Program-made: the position numbers and the translations under genes
Part shown: in pieces, positions 9,526-18,441 of the stretch
How the letters are laid out: every line of letters starts with the position of its first letter
Position numbering within the stretch: position 1 is the stretch's first letter
NCBI RefSeq assembly: GCF_017303155.1
Contig: NZ_JAEKJR010000001.1
Coordinates: 124,001-188,000 of the forward strand
DNA length: 64,000 nucleotides
Origin: Microbulbifer salipaludis
GTDB taxonomy: Bacteria > Pseudomonadota > Gammaproteobacteria > Pseudomonadales > Cellvibrionaceae
Reading direction: 5' to 3'
Notes under the pieces: model-generated
What the model saw: only the letters and a program-made list of their open reading frames with translations
Databases searched by the model: none
What the model was told of the DNA's origin: nothing

Positions 9526-9551
9526 CAAAAAAGCCGGCCCAAAGGGCCGGC
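9526..9551 (-). terminator. Intrinsic terminator of the TonB receptor gene
   Basis: GCCGGCCC / GGGCCGGC form a perfect 8-bp stem with AAA loop at 9533-9551, followed on the minus strand by a T tract (9526-9532). It lies 46 bases after the receptor stop and before the sulfotransferase start, so the two genes are likely transcribed separately. Confidence 0.88.
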
Positions 9552-9597
9552 AAGATTGCAAGGTCGACAAAGTGAGGATCCTCACAACAACGACTGT

Positions 9598-12018
9598 TTA
9601 GAAGGTATAGCTGCCTGACAGACCGATAGTGCGCGGCAGGCTGATATAGTCTTTTGACGCATTGCCGAGGAAGTTTTCGCTCGGATCCGTGCCCATATGA
9701 CGCTCGGTCAGAAGACCGGTAACGCCATCCTCGTTAAACAGGTTTTTCACATAGAACGTGGTGGTCCAGGAATCGGTTACCAGCGAGGTATTTGCGCCCC
9801 ACAGCTGGAATCCGTCGATTTTCGCCGCGGTTACCCCATTGCCAATCGCATTCTCCGAATCAGACTGGTAGTAACCATTGACCCGACTGACCCAGTCAAT
9901 ACCCTCACGGAAGCTGGCGGTGTAATCCATGGAGATGGAGAAGGTATTTTGTGCAGTGCTCGGCAGGCGCTCACCCGCTTCAGCAATGGTCACCCCGGTC
10001 GGCGTGACAAAATCTTCAGTCAGCTCTGCGTCCACAAAGGTGTAGCCCGCAGTGTAGTGCAGCTGGTCAGTAAGGTTGCCTTCTACCTCGACCTCGATAC
10101 CCTGCACGCGCGCCTCGTCGCCATTCATCGCGGCAAAGAAGCCCCAGTTAGGCGTTGAGGTATTCAGCTGTGGATCTTTCCAGTCGGTATAGAACCCGGA
10201 GACGGTGTAACGCAATACATCGGTTGTCCCCTTCACACCCATTTCATAGTTGAGTACCGAGTCAGACTCGTAGCGCAGATAGGCCGGGTCCTCCTCATAG
10301 AAGCCGATCGTCGGCACCGCATTTGCACCACCCCGACGGTAGCCTTCAGAAACGGTCGCGTAAGCCATGGTGCTATCGGACATGTCCCAGGCGAGGTTGG
10401 CTTTGAACAGAGTGTCTTTGTCCTCTGTCTCGAAGTTAGCATCCCCATTGCCCAGTCCAGGCCAGATCGGCAACGACAGCTGCGATTCGTTGGTGAGTTC
10501 ATTCTGGAAGCTGCGCAGCCCCAGTGTCAGGTGCAGTGCTTCCGACAGATGGATCGTGGCTTCACCGAAGACCGCCTTGTCGACGAAGTTCTGGTTGCGA
10601 CGGAAGTAGAAATCCTGGTCCTGTACGTCAGCGCCCCAACCAGCAAGCGTATCGGCCAGTGGTGTCGCATTATTCCAGGGAGTCGGCGCCACCATGGCCC
10701 AGTCCGCCCAACCCGGCATGTAGCTGTTCTGGCCGGCATTGGAGTCCTGATCCATGTAGTAGAAGCCCACCACCCAATCTACGCGTGCATCCTCTGCATT
10801 GCTGACAAGACGCAGCTCCTGCACCAGTGCAGAATCATCGTAAAAGCGTTCCGCCTTCGCCAGCGGGCGGGGTGTTCCGTAATACAGGCCTTCAAACCAG
10901 TTCTGTGCTGCATAGAAACCGGAGTTATCACTGATGCCGAGGCCTGTGTGGTTATAGTCTGATGTACTTGAGGTGAGAGTAGCGAAGCCCAGGTCCACTT
11001 CGACTTCAAGTGACGTCATATCGACTTCACGCTCGGAGGGCTCCAGGGTTACTGCCCCATTTTCATAATCGTCATAGGACTCTTCGCTGCCACTGACCCA
11101 GTTGGTTCCGCGGGTTACCTGACGGCGACCACCGATATCATCGCTCTGCTGCTGGTAGGAGAGTTGAATACTCGCGTTGTCTGCCGGCTCGAACAAAAGA
11201 GACGCGCGGCTATAAGTAATATCGACGTAATCAGCATCTTTTACACGTTTGAATACCGGTGCGCCGTTTACGATATCGTTACCCTGCGCAAGCGGAGCGC
11301 CACTGGCATCCAACTCGTAGACGTTGGCGTAATCGACAATGCCGTCGTTATCGATCATGCCGACATTTGCGCGGAAGGCGAGCTTGTCGCCCAGTGGGAC
11401 GTTGATCAGCACATCGCTATTGAGATTAAAGCCGCCGGAGCCCTCAGTCTGGCTTACACTGGTGCCTACCTTCGCCTCGAACTCGCCAAGCTGGGGCTTG
11501 TTCATGATGTAACGTACGGTACCGGCCAATGAGCCTGAACCATACAGTGTGCCCTGCGGACCGCGCAGCACTTCAACACGCTCGATATCTTTCAGCACGA
11601 AGTTCGCATACAGCGGAGTATCATCCACATAGGTAGCCACCGTACCCACGGCCGAGAGCGGTACATCACCATTCGCGCCGGTATCGATGTTCATACCGCG
11701 GATAACAACCCCATTCACGGTACCGGAATTACGGTAACCACGATCCACCACGGTAAGCCCGGCAATACTGCGCATCATTTCCGCGGAGTCCGTTACCTGA
11801 CTGGCTTCCAGTTCGTCTCCGGACACTGCCGAAATATTGTATGGAATATCCTGGACGCTCTGCGCCCGGCGCGTCGCGGTAACGATCACTTCTTCGATGG
11901 CATCGGTGGACTGTGCCAGCGCTATCTGCGGTATGGAAGCCAGTGTTCCCGCGGAAATCGCTGCGACCGCTGTGGCCAGTGTGGACTTGGTGAACCCCTG
12001 CTTGATTGGTTGTTTCAT
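9598..12018 (-). CDS. TonB-dependent outer-membrane receptor
   Basis: 806 residues with a signal peptide ending near residue 36 (IALAQ). A TonB-box-like EEVIVTATRR follows, then an N-terminal plug domain (about 50-160, containing VEVLRGPQGTLYGSGSLAGTV), then a 22-strand-type barrel ending in Phe (GLSGSYTF). It imports a scarce ligand across the outer membrane using TonB and proton motive force. Family members in Cellvibrionales and sphingomonads take up many organic substrates, so the ligand is not predictable. It lies downstream of a nitrilase-family gene on the same strand, with 178 bases between that hold short ACTGG/CCAGT dyads, a plausible operator. Confidence 0.92.
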   Translation of the reverse strand: MKQPIKQGFTKSTLATAVAAISAGTLASIPQIALAQSTDAIEEVIVTATRRAQSVQDIPYNISAVSGDELEASQVTDSAEMMRSIAGLTVVDRGYRNSGTVNGVVIRGMNIDTGANGDVPLSAVGTVATYVDDTPLYANFVLKDIERVEVLRGPQGTLYGSGSLAGTVRYIMNKPQLGEFEAKVGTSVSQTEGSGGFNLNSDVLINVPLGDKLAFRANVGMIDNDGIVDYANVYELDASGAPLAQGNDIVNGAPVFKRVKDADYVDITYSRASLLFEPADNASIQLSYQQQSDDIGGRRQVTRGTNWVSGSEESYDDYENGAVTLEPSEREVDMTSLEVEVDLGFATLTSSTSDYNHTGLGISDNSGFYAAQNWFEGLYYGTPRPLAKAERFYDDSALVQELRLVSNAEDARVDWVVGFYYMDQDSNAGQNSYMPGWADWAMVAPTPWNNATPLADTLAGWGADVQDQDFYFRRNQNFVDKAVFGEATIHLSEALHLTLGLRSFQNELTNESQLSLPIWPGLGNGDANFETEDKDTLFKANLAWDMSDSTMAYATVSEGYRRGGANAVPTIGFYEEDPAYLRYESDSVLNYEMGVKGTTDVLRYTVSGFYTDWKDPQLNTSTPNWGFFAAMNGDEARVQGIEVEVEGNLTDQLHYTAGYTFVDAELTEDFVTPTGVTIAEAGERLPSTAQNTFSISMDYTASFREGIDWVSRVNGYYQSDSENAIGNGVTAAKIDGFQLWGANTSLVTDSWTTTFYVKNLFNEDGVTGLLTERHMGTDPSENFLGNASKDYISLPRTIGLSGSYTF

Positions 12019-12103
12019 GGTGCCCTCTGCTAGGTTTGGATCTCTTTTATGGAGTTTCTCTGCTGGCCAAACTGCGCCGGCTGTTGTTGTGTCTAGTTTT
12101 TAT

Positions 12104-12158
12104 AACTGGAACCTGGCCTCAACCTAGTGCCAGTTAGTCTATATCGACTGGTCCAGTT
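12104..12158. promoter_or_regulatory. Candidate operator: repeated AACTGG/CCAGTT half-sites
   Basis: An 11-base perfect palindrome ACTGGTCCAGT lies at 12147-12157. Further half-sites are AACTGG at 12104-12109 and CCAGTT at 12130-12135. All sit 85-140 bases upstream of the TonB receptor start. The arrangement suggests a dimeric repressor or activator site; dyads with TGG/CCA halves are typical of GntR- and LacI-family proteins. The regulator is not in the window. Confidence 0.4.
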
Positions 12159-12196
12159 GTCATCCATCCTGTGACAATGAATTTTTCTGGCCGCAA

Positions 12197-13051
12197 TCAT
12201 TCCGGCACTTTCAGCTCGCCGAGTGCTTCCAGCGCGGGTGACACGGCACCCGGTTCATACTGGGGGTACCGCACCCGGCTATCGCGGAAGCTCTTCAATG
12301 TCTGCCCCAGGCCCTTCATACCGCGTGTGCGCACCCGGGCGACCCGTTCTACATCGATTTCAAAAGCGATGATTTCTTCCTCGACGCTGGCTTCGTGAAT
12401 AGTCTCGCCTTCCGGGCCAACGATGATGGAGCGCCCCACGCCCTGCTGGCCGGCAGAATTCACATCGACCACGTAGCACTGGTTCATGGAGGCGCTGGCC
12501 CGCACGATGGAAAGCTCATCCAATCGGTCGATGGTGTCGGTTTTGGTCGGGTGGATAATGACTTCGGCACCCAGCCACGCCATGGCTCGGGTGGTCTCCG
12601 GGAACCACATGTCGTAACAGATGGAGACCGCAAAGCGACCCACTTCCGGCACATCAAACACCACAAACTGGTCGCCCGCGGTCACGCCTTTTTCATAGGG
12701 AAGGAAGGGGTAGAGCTTGCGGTAGCGCGCGATGACTTCGCCGGCGGGATTGATTACCGGCGTGGTGTTGAATACGGCACTGCCACACTTTTCATACATG
12801 GAGCCGGGTACCAGCCAGACGCCCAGCTCACGTGCAGAGCGGCAAAACGCTTCTTCTTCTGCGGAAGGGAGCTCCCGTGCATGCTGCGCGCCAACACCGC
12901 GCAGAGCGAGCTCGCTCAATACGATCATCCTGACCCAGGGGTAGCGCAGCTTGGTGCGCTGGATTTTCTGCAACAGCAACTCCAGGTTGTCTGCCTCATC
13001 GAGCTTTAGTTGCAGTGCTGCTATTCCGAAAGACCTGCGGTTGCTACTCAT
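12197..13051 (-). CDS. Nitrilase-superfamily carbon-nitrogen hydrolase
   Basis: 284 residues from ATG 13051 (an adjacent GTG at 13054 is possible); AGGA lies 9 bases upstream. The Glu-Lys-Cys triad is visible: Glu48 in LSELAL, Lys112 in RYRKLYPF, Cys145 in SICYDMWFPE. Such enzymes hydrolyse amides, carbamoyl groups or nitriles in the cytoplasm. Length and motifs fit the amidase/carbamoylase branches; the substrate is unknown. It shares a strand with the TonB receptor and is divergent from an MFS transporter, suggesting use of an imported amide-type compound (inference). Confidence 0.86.
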   Translation of the reverse strand: MSSNRRSFGIAALQLKLDEADNLELLLQKIQRTKLRYPWVRMIVLSELALRGVGAQHARELPSAEEEAFCRSARELGVWLVPGSMYEKCGSAVFNTTPVINPAGEVIARYRKLYPFLPYEKGVTAGDQFVVFDVPEVGRFAVSICYDMWFPETTRAMAWLGAEVIIHPTKTDTIDRLDELSIVRASASMNQCYVVDVNSAGQQGVGRSIIVGPEGETIHEASVEEEIIAFEIDVERVARVRTRGMKGLGQTLKSFRDSRVRYPQYEPGAVSPALEALGELKVPE

Positions 13052-13371
13052 CACACCGGTTCCTGGTTCTGGATTTTTGGTTTTGTATGCGGCACTGTGG
13101 CGATACTGTCGCGATAAAAGGGCGGGCAGTGCCGCGCTGGATCAATACTGGCCCAAACCCGAAAAGGGGCAATAGGGCCAGATGAGGAGGAGGCATGAGT
13201 CCAATGGGGGTTTTGCACCTTCAGGCCGCTGTTGGATCCAACGGCAGTGCCAATCTGGCACTATGGCGCAGGCTGTAATAGGTTAGCGTTTGTCCGGTAC
13301 AGATTCCGACGCGAGGGTATCGAGACCGCGATCGGCCCGAATTAAAACGATAATGATTCACCGGAGTATTC
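13052..13371. other. Divergent regulatory region, 320 bases
   Basis: It separates the nitrilase gene (minus) from the MFS gene (plus). Near 13348-13357 a GATAATGATT stretch matches half of a Fur box, only 20 bases before the MFS start. One half-site is weak evidence. GGATCCAACGGCAGTGCC at about 13232-13250 makes short partial dyads. No small gene is convincing. Confidence 0.35.
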
Positions 13372-14613
13372 ATGCAAAACCCTGCCCAGTCCGCTGCCAC
13401 AGAGGCGCCTGATTCCGGTTACTCCGGAAATGACACCCCCACGGGCGCCGTGCCTGGCGGGCTACTGGTCAGCAATGGCTGGCTGGCGAGTATCTTTCTC
13501 GCCTTTTTGTCTTCTGCGGGGCTTTATTATGTGAATATCTTCCCGGTCATCGTCGATGCACTGATGGCCGGCGCGGGGCTGAGTGCCGAGCAGGCGGGGC
13601 AGATCACCTTCGCGAACACCATCGGCGCGGTGATCGGCGCGTTTACGGTGTCCTGGCTGATCCGGCATATTCCCCGCTGGAAACGCGCTGCGGTGATTCT
13701 TTTGTGCTGCTCGATTGGCATGGACGTGCTGACCATACAGCTGGCCAACCTGGACCTGCTGATCCCGCTGCGACTGGTACACGGAATCCTCGGCGGCACC
13801 CTGGTAGGGCTGGGCTTTGCGGTAATTGCCCGCAGTGGTATCGCGGGGCGCAGTTACAGCATGGTGCTGCTGGTGCAATACACCGGCGGTGCGATCGGTA
13901 TGGGGTTCTTGCCCGCGCTGGTACTCGAGCACGGCACTTATGTGCCCTTCTATGCGCTGATAACCTTCAGTGTGATCACGCTGCTGATGCTGCCATTTAT
14001 CGCGGATTATCCGCTGCCGAAACCCGCTGTTGCCGGCGCTGATGCGGTGGCAAGCAAGCGCGAGCCGCTGCCCATTCTCCCCATCGCAATCACACTGCTG
14101 GCGCTGTTCTGCTTTCAGTTTGCCAATATGGCGCTGTTCGCGTTCATCTTTGATCTGGGGAAATCGTTTGACCTGCCCCTCGGGTTTATCAGCCAGACGC
14201 TGTTCTGGGCCAACCTGATCGCCATCTCCGGTGCCGCATTGGCGTCGATCACCGGGCAGAAGCTGCCGCTCGCCAAGCCGCTGGCCATCGCCCTGCTGGT
14301 GACCCTCGCAGGCTTGCTGCTGTTTATCTTCAGTGATATTCGCCCGGTGTTCATCCTCGCCAATATCGTGACGGGCATGACCTGGGCCTTCTGTGTGCCT
14401 TACTTCCTGACCATGGCATCACGCTTTGACAGTGCCGGACAGATGGGCGCATTCGGTGGGTTTGCTTCGAAGCTCGGACTGGCCTGCGGGCCGCTGGTGG
14501 CGGGGTACTTCATTACCGGGGGCGGCAGTTATACACAGCTGATCATTCTGGCCACCCTGGTGCTGGTGGTATGCCTGGCCGCCGTTCCTGCAGCGGCCAG
14601 ACTGGATCGCTAG
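13372..14613 (+). CDS. MFS transporter
   Basis: 413 residues with roughly a dozen hydrophobic segments after a 40-residue polar N-terminus, the size and layout of a major facilitator permease in the inner membrane. The loop after the second helix pair (SWLIRHIPRWKRAA) resembles the family's charged A-motif region, though not canonically. CGGAG lies 7 bases before ATG. It is divergent from the nitrilase gene and may transport the substrate or product of the nitrilase/TonB locus. Direction and substrate are unknown. Confidence 0.85.
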   Translation: MQNPAQSAATEAPDSGYSGNDTPTGAVPGGLLVSNGWLASIFLAFLSSAGLYYVNIFPVIVDALMAGAGLSAEQAGQITFANTIGAVIGAFTVSWLIRHIPRWKRAAVILLCCSIGMDVLTIQLANLDLLIPLRLVHGILGGTLVGLGFAVIARSGIAGRSYSMVLLVQYTGGAIGMGFLPALVLEHGTYVPFYALITFSVITLLMLPFIADYPLPKPAVAGADAVASKREPLPILPIAITLLALFCFQFANMALFAFIFDLGKSFDLPLGFISQTLFWANLIAISGAALASITGQKLPLAKPLAIALLVTLAGLLLFIFSDIRPVFILANIVTGMTWAFCVPYFLTMASRFDSAGQMGAFGGFASKLGLACGPLVAGYFITGGGSYTQLIILATLVLVVCLAAVPAAARLDR

Positions 14614-14618
14614 CCCAC

Positions 14619-15161
14619 TCAGCTCATGCGAAAGAAATGTTCCCGGTAGTGCTTGAGCTCATTGATGGAGTCATGGATATCGTCCAGCGCGAGATGCGAG
14701 GAGGTTTTCTTGACCCCATCAAGCACATCCGGGCGCCAGCGGCGCGCCAGCTCTTTCACCGAGCTCACATCGAGATTGCGGTAGTGGAAGTAACTTTCCA
14801 GTAGCGGCATATACTTCACCAGGAAGCGGCGATCCTGGCCGATGGAATTCCCGCACATGGGCGACGCCCCCTCGGGTACCCACTGCTGCAGGAACTCGAT
14901 GGTCTCCCGCTCGGCCATGTGTTCACTGATGGGTGACTCCCTGACCCGTGCCACCAACCCGGAACCACCGTGCTGCTCGGTGTTCCAGTCGTCCATGGCA
15001 TCCAGCAGCGCATCGCTCTGGTGAATCGCCATCGCCGGCCCCTCGGCGAGCACGTTCAGGCGGGAATCCGTCACCACCGTGGCAATTTCGATGATGCGCT
15101 CCTTCTCGGGATCGAGGCCAGTCATTTCCAGATCGATCCAGATCAGATTATTCTGATCCAC
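14619..15161 (-). CDS. orn: Oligoribonuclease
   Basis: 180 residues, full length. DEDDh exonuclease motifs are visible: [12 protein letters not shown] at residues 8-19, [12 protein letters not shown] near 102-113, and [11 protein letters not shown] near 157-167. It degrades 2-5-nucleotide RNA and pGpG, the linear product of c-di-GMP breakdown, so it connects functionally with cyclic-di-GMP proteins such as the HD-GYP protein nearby. The start is GTG with AAGGAG upstream. It converges on the MFS gene with 5 bases between and is divergent from rsgA, the usual Pseudomonas-type neighbourhood. Confidence 0.96.
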   Translation of the reverse strand: MDQNNLIWIDLEMTGLDPEKERIIEIATVVTDSRLNVLAEGPAMAIHQSDALLDAMDDWNTEQHGGSGLVARVRESPISEHMAERETIEFLQQWVPEGASPMCGNSIGQDRRFLVKYMPLLESYFHYRNLDVSSVKELARRWRPDVLDGVKKTSSHLALDDIHDSINELKHYREHFFRMS

Positions 15162-15251
15162 AATAGTCTCCTTAACTGCTGCTGTTGGCGGCGAAATGCC
15201 ATAAACGTGAGGATAGCGGGGAAGTTACCGCAACCACCCATCGATGCAAGT

Positions 15252-15257
15252 TATAAT
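15252..15257 (+). promoter_or_regulatory. Candidate -10 element for rsgA
   Basis: A perfect TATAAT lies 28 bases before the rsgA ATG, in the orn-rsgA divergent gap. No good -35 is found at the right spacing. Confidence 0.45.
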
Positions 15258-15284
15258 CCGGCGCTTTCCACAAACCGAGCGCCC

Positions 15285-16316
15285 ATGAGCAAACGCAAAC
15301 TCAATCGCCGCCAGCAATGGCGCATCACCAAGATCCAGCAGGAGCGGGAAGCTCGCGCGCGCAAACGGGAAGAGAACCTGGAACAGGCCGCCGAAGAGGG
15401 CGATCTGGGGCCGGAGCAGACCGGCATGGTGATCGCCAATTATGGCAGCCAGGTACTGGTGGAGAGCGCTGCCGACAGCACATTGCGACAACGCTGCCAT
15501 ATTCGCGCCAACATCGACACCCTGGTCACCGGCGACAAGGTGGCCTGGCGACCGGCGGTGGGCGAGTCCACTGGCGGCCTGGGTGTGGTGGGCGCACGCC
15601 TGCCGCGCCACTCCGAGCTGCAACGGCCGGATCGCTATGGCGACATGAAAACCGTCGCCGCCAATATCGACCGCATCCTCATCGTCATCGCGCCCTACCC
15701 GGAACCCTTCGCCAATGCCATCGACCGCTATCTGGTAGCCGCCGAGGCCACAGGCATCCAGCCACTCCTACTGCTGAACAAAATCGACCTGATCGACGAC
15801 AGCAATCGAGCGCACCTCGAAGCGCTGCTGGGCCCCTACCCGGCACTGGGCTACCCCGTACTCAAGCTATCCACCAAGACCGGCGAAGGCCTCGATGGAC
15901 TGCTGGAAACCCTCGCCCAGGGCACCAGCGTGTTTGTCGGCCAGTCCGGGGTGGGCAAGTCCTCACTCATCAACGGCCTGCTGCCCAGTGCCGACGCCCG
16001 CACCGGGGCACTGTCCGAAGCCACCGGCAAAGGCACCCACACCACCACTGCCGCGGAACTGTTTCATCTGCCCAGCGGCGGCGATCTGATAGACTCCCCC
16101 GGTATCCGCGAGTTCGGCATCTGGCACATGAGCGAACAGGAACTGCTCGAAGGCTATGTCGAATTCCGGCCGTTTATCGGCCACTGCCGCTTTCGCGACT
16201 GCCGACACCAGGGCGAACCCGGCTGCGCCATTCTCGAAGCGCAGGCGCGTGGCGACATCAGTCAACGGCGTATGGAAAGCTTCCTGCACCTGCGCAACAG
16301 CCTGGAAAGCGACTGA
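15285..16316 (+). CDS. rsgA: Small-ribosomal-subunit biogenesis GTPase RsgA
   Basis: 343 residues from ATG 15285, where the family's basic N-terminus (MSKRKLNRRQQWR) begins. It helps late maturation of the 30S subunit. The circularly permuted GTPase order is visible: OB-fold domain first, then LLNKIDLID (G4), GQSGVGKSSLIN (Walker A), DSPGIREF (G3). A C-terminal zinc-binding segment follows, with Cys-x4-Cys-x6-Cys spacing in CRFRDCRHQGEPGC, including the His. It is divergent from orn and followed by the rhodanese gene. Confidence 0.96.
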   Translation: MSKRKLNRRQQWRITKIQQEREARARKREENLEQAAEEGDLGPEQTGMVIANYGSQVLVESAADSTLRQRCHIRANIDTLVTGDKVAWRPAVGESTGGLGVVGARLPRHSELQRPDRYGDMKTVAANIDRILIVIAPYPEPFANAIDRYLVAAEATGIQPLLLLNKIDLIDDSNRAHLEALLGPYPALGYPVLKLSTKTGEGLDGLLETLAQGTSVFVGQSGVGKSSLINGLLPSADARTGALSEATGKGTHTTTAAELFHLPSGGDLIDSPGIREFGIWHMSEQELLEGYVEFRPFIGHCRFRDCRHQGEPGCAILEAQARGDISQRRMESFLHLRNSLESD

Positions 16317-16369
16317 GCCCGCACGCCCGACTATAGGCCGACTACAAAAGGACCCAGAAGGAACCAACC

Positions 16370-17176
16370 GTGAGCGATGTACCCCTGATCCTCGAGCCAG
16401 AGCAACTGGCCGCACTGCTCGAACACGAAGAAATTCGTGTAGTGGACCTCAGCAGCCCGCAAAACTACCTCGCCGGGCATATCCCTGGCGCCCTCGGCCT
16501 GCCCTTTCAGGCCCTGATGGCCGGCACACCACCAGCACCGGGCAAGCTGCCCTCGCTTGAACGCCTGACCGAAGTCATGCGCGCCATCGGCCTCACCCCC
16601 GACACCCACATCGTCGCCTGCGACGACGAAGGCGGCGGCTGGGCCGGGCGGCTGTTATGGACCCTGGAAGTCATCGGCCACCAGAAATACAGCTACCTCA
16701 ATGGCGGCATGATTGCCTGGAAAAATGCCGACCTGCCGCTCACCACCGAAGACGTCACCGTCACCCCCAGCGATATCAACATTCAGATCGCCGACCGTGC
16801 ACCGATGATCGACGCGGAGCAAATTCAACAGCGCTTGGCACAGAACGACCTGCAAATCTGGGATGCACGCTCCCCGGCGGAATACACCGGGGAACGCGTC
16901 GTTGCCATGCGCGGCGGACACATACCGGGCGCCATCAACTGCGAGTGGACACAATTGATGGATCCACAGCGGGACTTGCGTATTCGCAGTGATGCAGAAG
17001 CGTTTCTTGCAGCGCTTGGCATCAATGGCGAGAAAGACATCGCCACCCACTGCCAGAGCCACCATCGCTCCGCGTTTACATGGCTGGTAGGGAAATCCTT
17101 GGGGCTACCTATTGTGGCTTATCCGGGCTCATGGAGTGAATGGGGAAACCTGCCGGATACTCCGATTGAAAACTGA
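16370..17176 (+). CDS. Two-domain rhodanese sulfurtransferase
   Basis: 268 residues starting GTG 16370 with AGAAGGA upstream. Two tandem rhodanese domains: residues about 8-125 lack the Cys (Asp-Asp-Glu replaces the loop: ACDDEGGGW), and residues about 145-260 carry the active Cys in THCQSHHRSA. This is the normal plan of thiosulfate/3-mercaptopyruvate sulfurtransferases. It moves sulfane sulfur to an acceptor in the cytoplasm. It lies between rsgA and psd, a conserved order. Confidence 0.9.
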   Translation: MSDVPLILEPEQLAALLEHEEIRVVDLSSPQNYLAGHIPGALGLPFQALMAGTPPAPGKLPSLERLTEVMRAIGLTPDTHIVACDDEGGGWAGRLLWTLEVIGHQKYSYLNGGMIAWKNADLPLTTEDVTVTPSDINIQIADRAPMIDAEQIQQRLAQNDLQIWDARSPAEYTGERVVAMRGGHIPGAINCEWTQLMDPQRDLRIRSDAEAFLAALGINGEKDIATHCQSHHRSAFTWLVGKSLGLPIVAYPGSWSEWGNLPDTPIEN

Positions 17177-17276
17177 CGCTCTGGCACTGACCACTGGATT
17201 TCCACCGACGCGAGAGTGACACCGAACTCATTTTTCACATGCACTGACAAAGTGTAGAAATACGAATCGAAGGACA

Positions 17277-17378
17277 GGTGCCGGGGATTCGTTTTCGAAA
17301 GCGTCGGCGACAGGGACGTCGCCGACGCAGCGTACATGGATGTATTCACAGCGGTTTCGAAAACGAATACCCGGTGCC
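17277..17378 (+). repeat. Nested-dyad intergenic repeat, copy B
   Basis: Outer arms at 17277-17300 and 17355-17378; the inner hairpin at 17301-17328 has the same 11-bp stem as copy A with loop AGGGAC; linker 17329-17354 contains CATGGATGTATTCAC. Compared with copy A, arm positions change in pairs (TTGGTTTTCAAAA becomes TTCGTTTTCGAAA, and the facing arm changes to match), so the pairing is conserved. It lies between the rhodanese gene and psd. Confidence 0.9.
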
Positions 17379-17420
17379 TGGCCGCCACAAGACTTCATTA
17401 CACGGGACCACTTTACTTTC

Positions 17421-18272
17421 ATGCACCCGAAACTGTTTATCTTTCTGCAATACATCACCCCGCAACACCTGCTCTCCAGAGCCGCGGGCTGGCTCGCCGA
17501 AACCCGCATCGGCGGCATCAAAAATCCATTTACCAAATGGTTTGTGGAGAAATACAAAGTCGACATGAGCGAGGCACAGGAGGAAGACTACACCGCCTAC
17601 ACCTGCTTCAACGACTTCTTCACCCGCGCACTCAAAGAAGGCGCCCGCCCCATCGTCGAAGGCGAAAACACCATCGCCGGCTGTGCCGATGGCGCCATCA
17701 GCCAGCTGGGTGAAATCCACAACGGCCGAATTTTCCAGGCCAAAGGCCAGGACTACAGCCTGCTCGAACTGGTCGGCGGCGACCCCGAAGTGGCCGCGCA
17801 GTTTACCGGCGGCAAATTCGCAACCATCTACCTTTCACCCAAAGACTACCACCGCGTCCACATGCCGCTCGACGGCGTCCTGCAACGCATGGTCTACGTG
17901 CCCGGCGAACTCTTCTCGGTCAACACCACCACCGCCGAAAACGTCCCGCGCCTGTTTGCGCGCAATGAACGCCTCGTGTGCATCTTCGAAACCGCCGCCG
18001 GCCCCATGGCCATGATCCTCGTCGGCGCCATGATCGTCGCCGCCATCGAAACCGTGTGGGCCGGCCAGGTCGCACCGATCAAGCGCCAGATTCGCACCAC
18101 CCGCTACGACGAGCAAAAACCCATCGCCCTGAAAAAAGGGGACGAAATGGGCCGCTTCAAACTCGGCTCAACCGTCGTGCTGCTGTTCGGCGCAGACAAA
18201 GTGAAATGGGCAGAAGAGCTCGTCGCGGAAACGCCGGTGAAGATGGGTGAGCACTTTGGAGACCTGACTTAA
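17421..18272 (+). CDS. psd: Phosphatidylserine decarboxylase proenzyme
   Basis: 283 residues from ATG 17421 ([11 protein letters not shown]); the upstream extension runs through repeat B. It makes phosphatidylethanolamine in the inner membrane. The self-cleavage LGST motif is near the C-terminus ([12 protein letters not shown]), where Ser becomes the pyruvoyl group. Conserved DYHRVHMP lies near residues 142-149. The usual length is about 285. The ribosome site is weak and repeat copy B ends 43 bases upstream, so the repeat lies in the leader if transcription comes from the rhodanese side. Confidence 0.95.
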   Translation: MHPKLFIFLQYITPQHLLSRAAGWLAETRIGGIKNPFTKWFVEKYKVDMSEAQEEDYTAYTCFNDFFTRALKEGARPIVEGENTIAGCADGAISQLGEIHNGRIFQAKGQDYSLLELVGGDPEVAAQFTGGKFATIYLSPKDYHRVHMPLDGVLQRMVYVPGELFSVNTTTAENVPRLFARNERLVCIFETAAGPMAMILVGAMIVAAIETVWAGQVAPIKRQIRTTRYDEQKPIALKKGDEMGRFKLGSTVVLLFGADKVKWAEELVAETPVKMGEHFGDLT

Positions 18273-18300
18273 AAACAACGGCCACAAACAGTGACAATCG

Positions 18301-18333
18301 CGCCCCGATCCTGATTTTCCGGGATTGGGGGCG
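18301..18333. terminator. Hairpin between convergent psd and HD-GYP genes
   Basis: CGCCCCGATCC pairs imperfectly with GGATTGGGGGCG across a 10-base loop. There is no T tract in either direction, so factor-independent termination is only possible, not certain. Confidence 0.3.
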
Positions 18334-18441
18334 AACACCCTGAAGTCTGCGACTGGCCAATACCAGGCTCATCGGCACGCAGCTGGCTCGAACCACCTGC
18401 GCTGCCGTAGCAGAACGATAGGAATGGGAAGGGAGTGCGAA

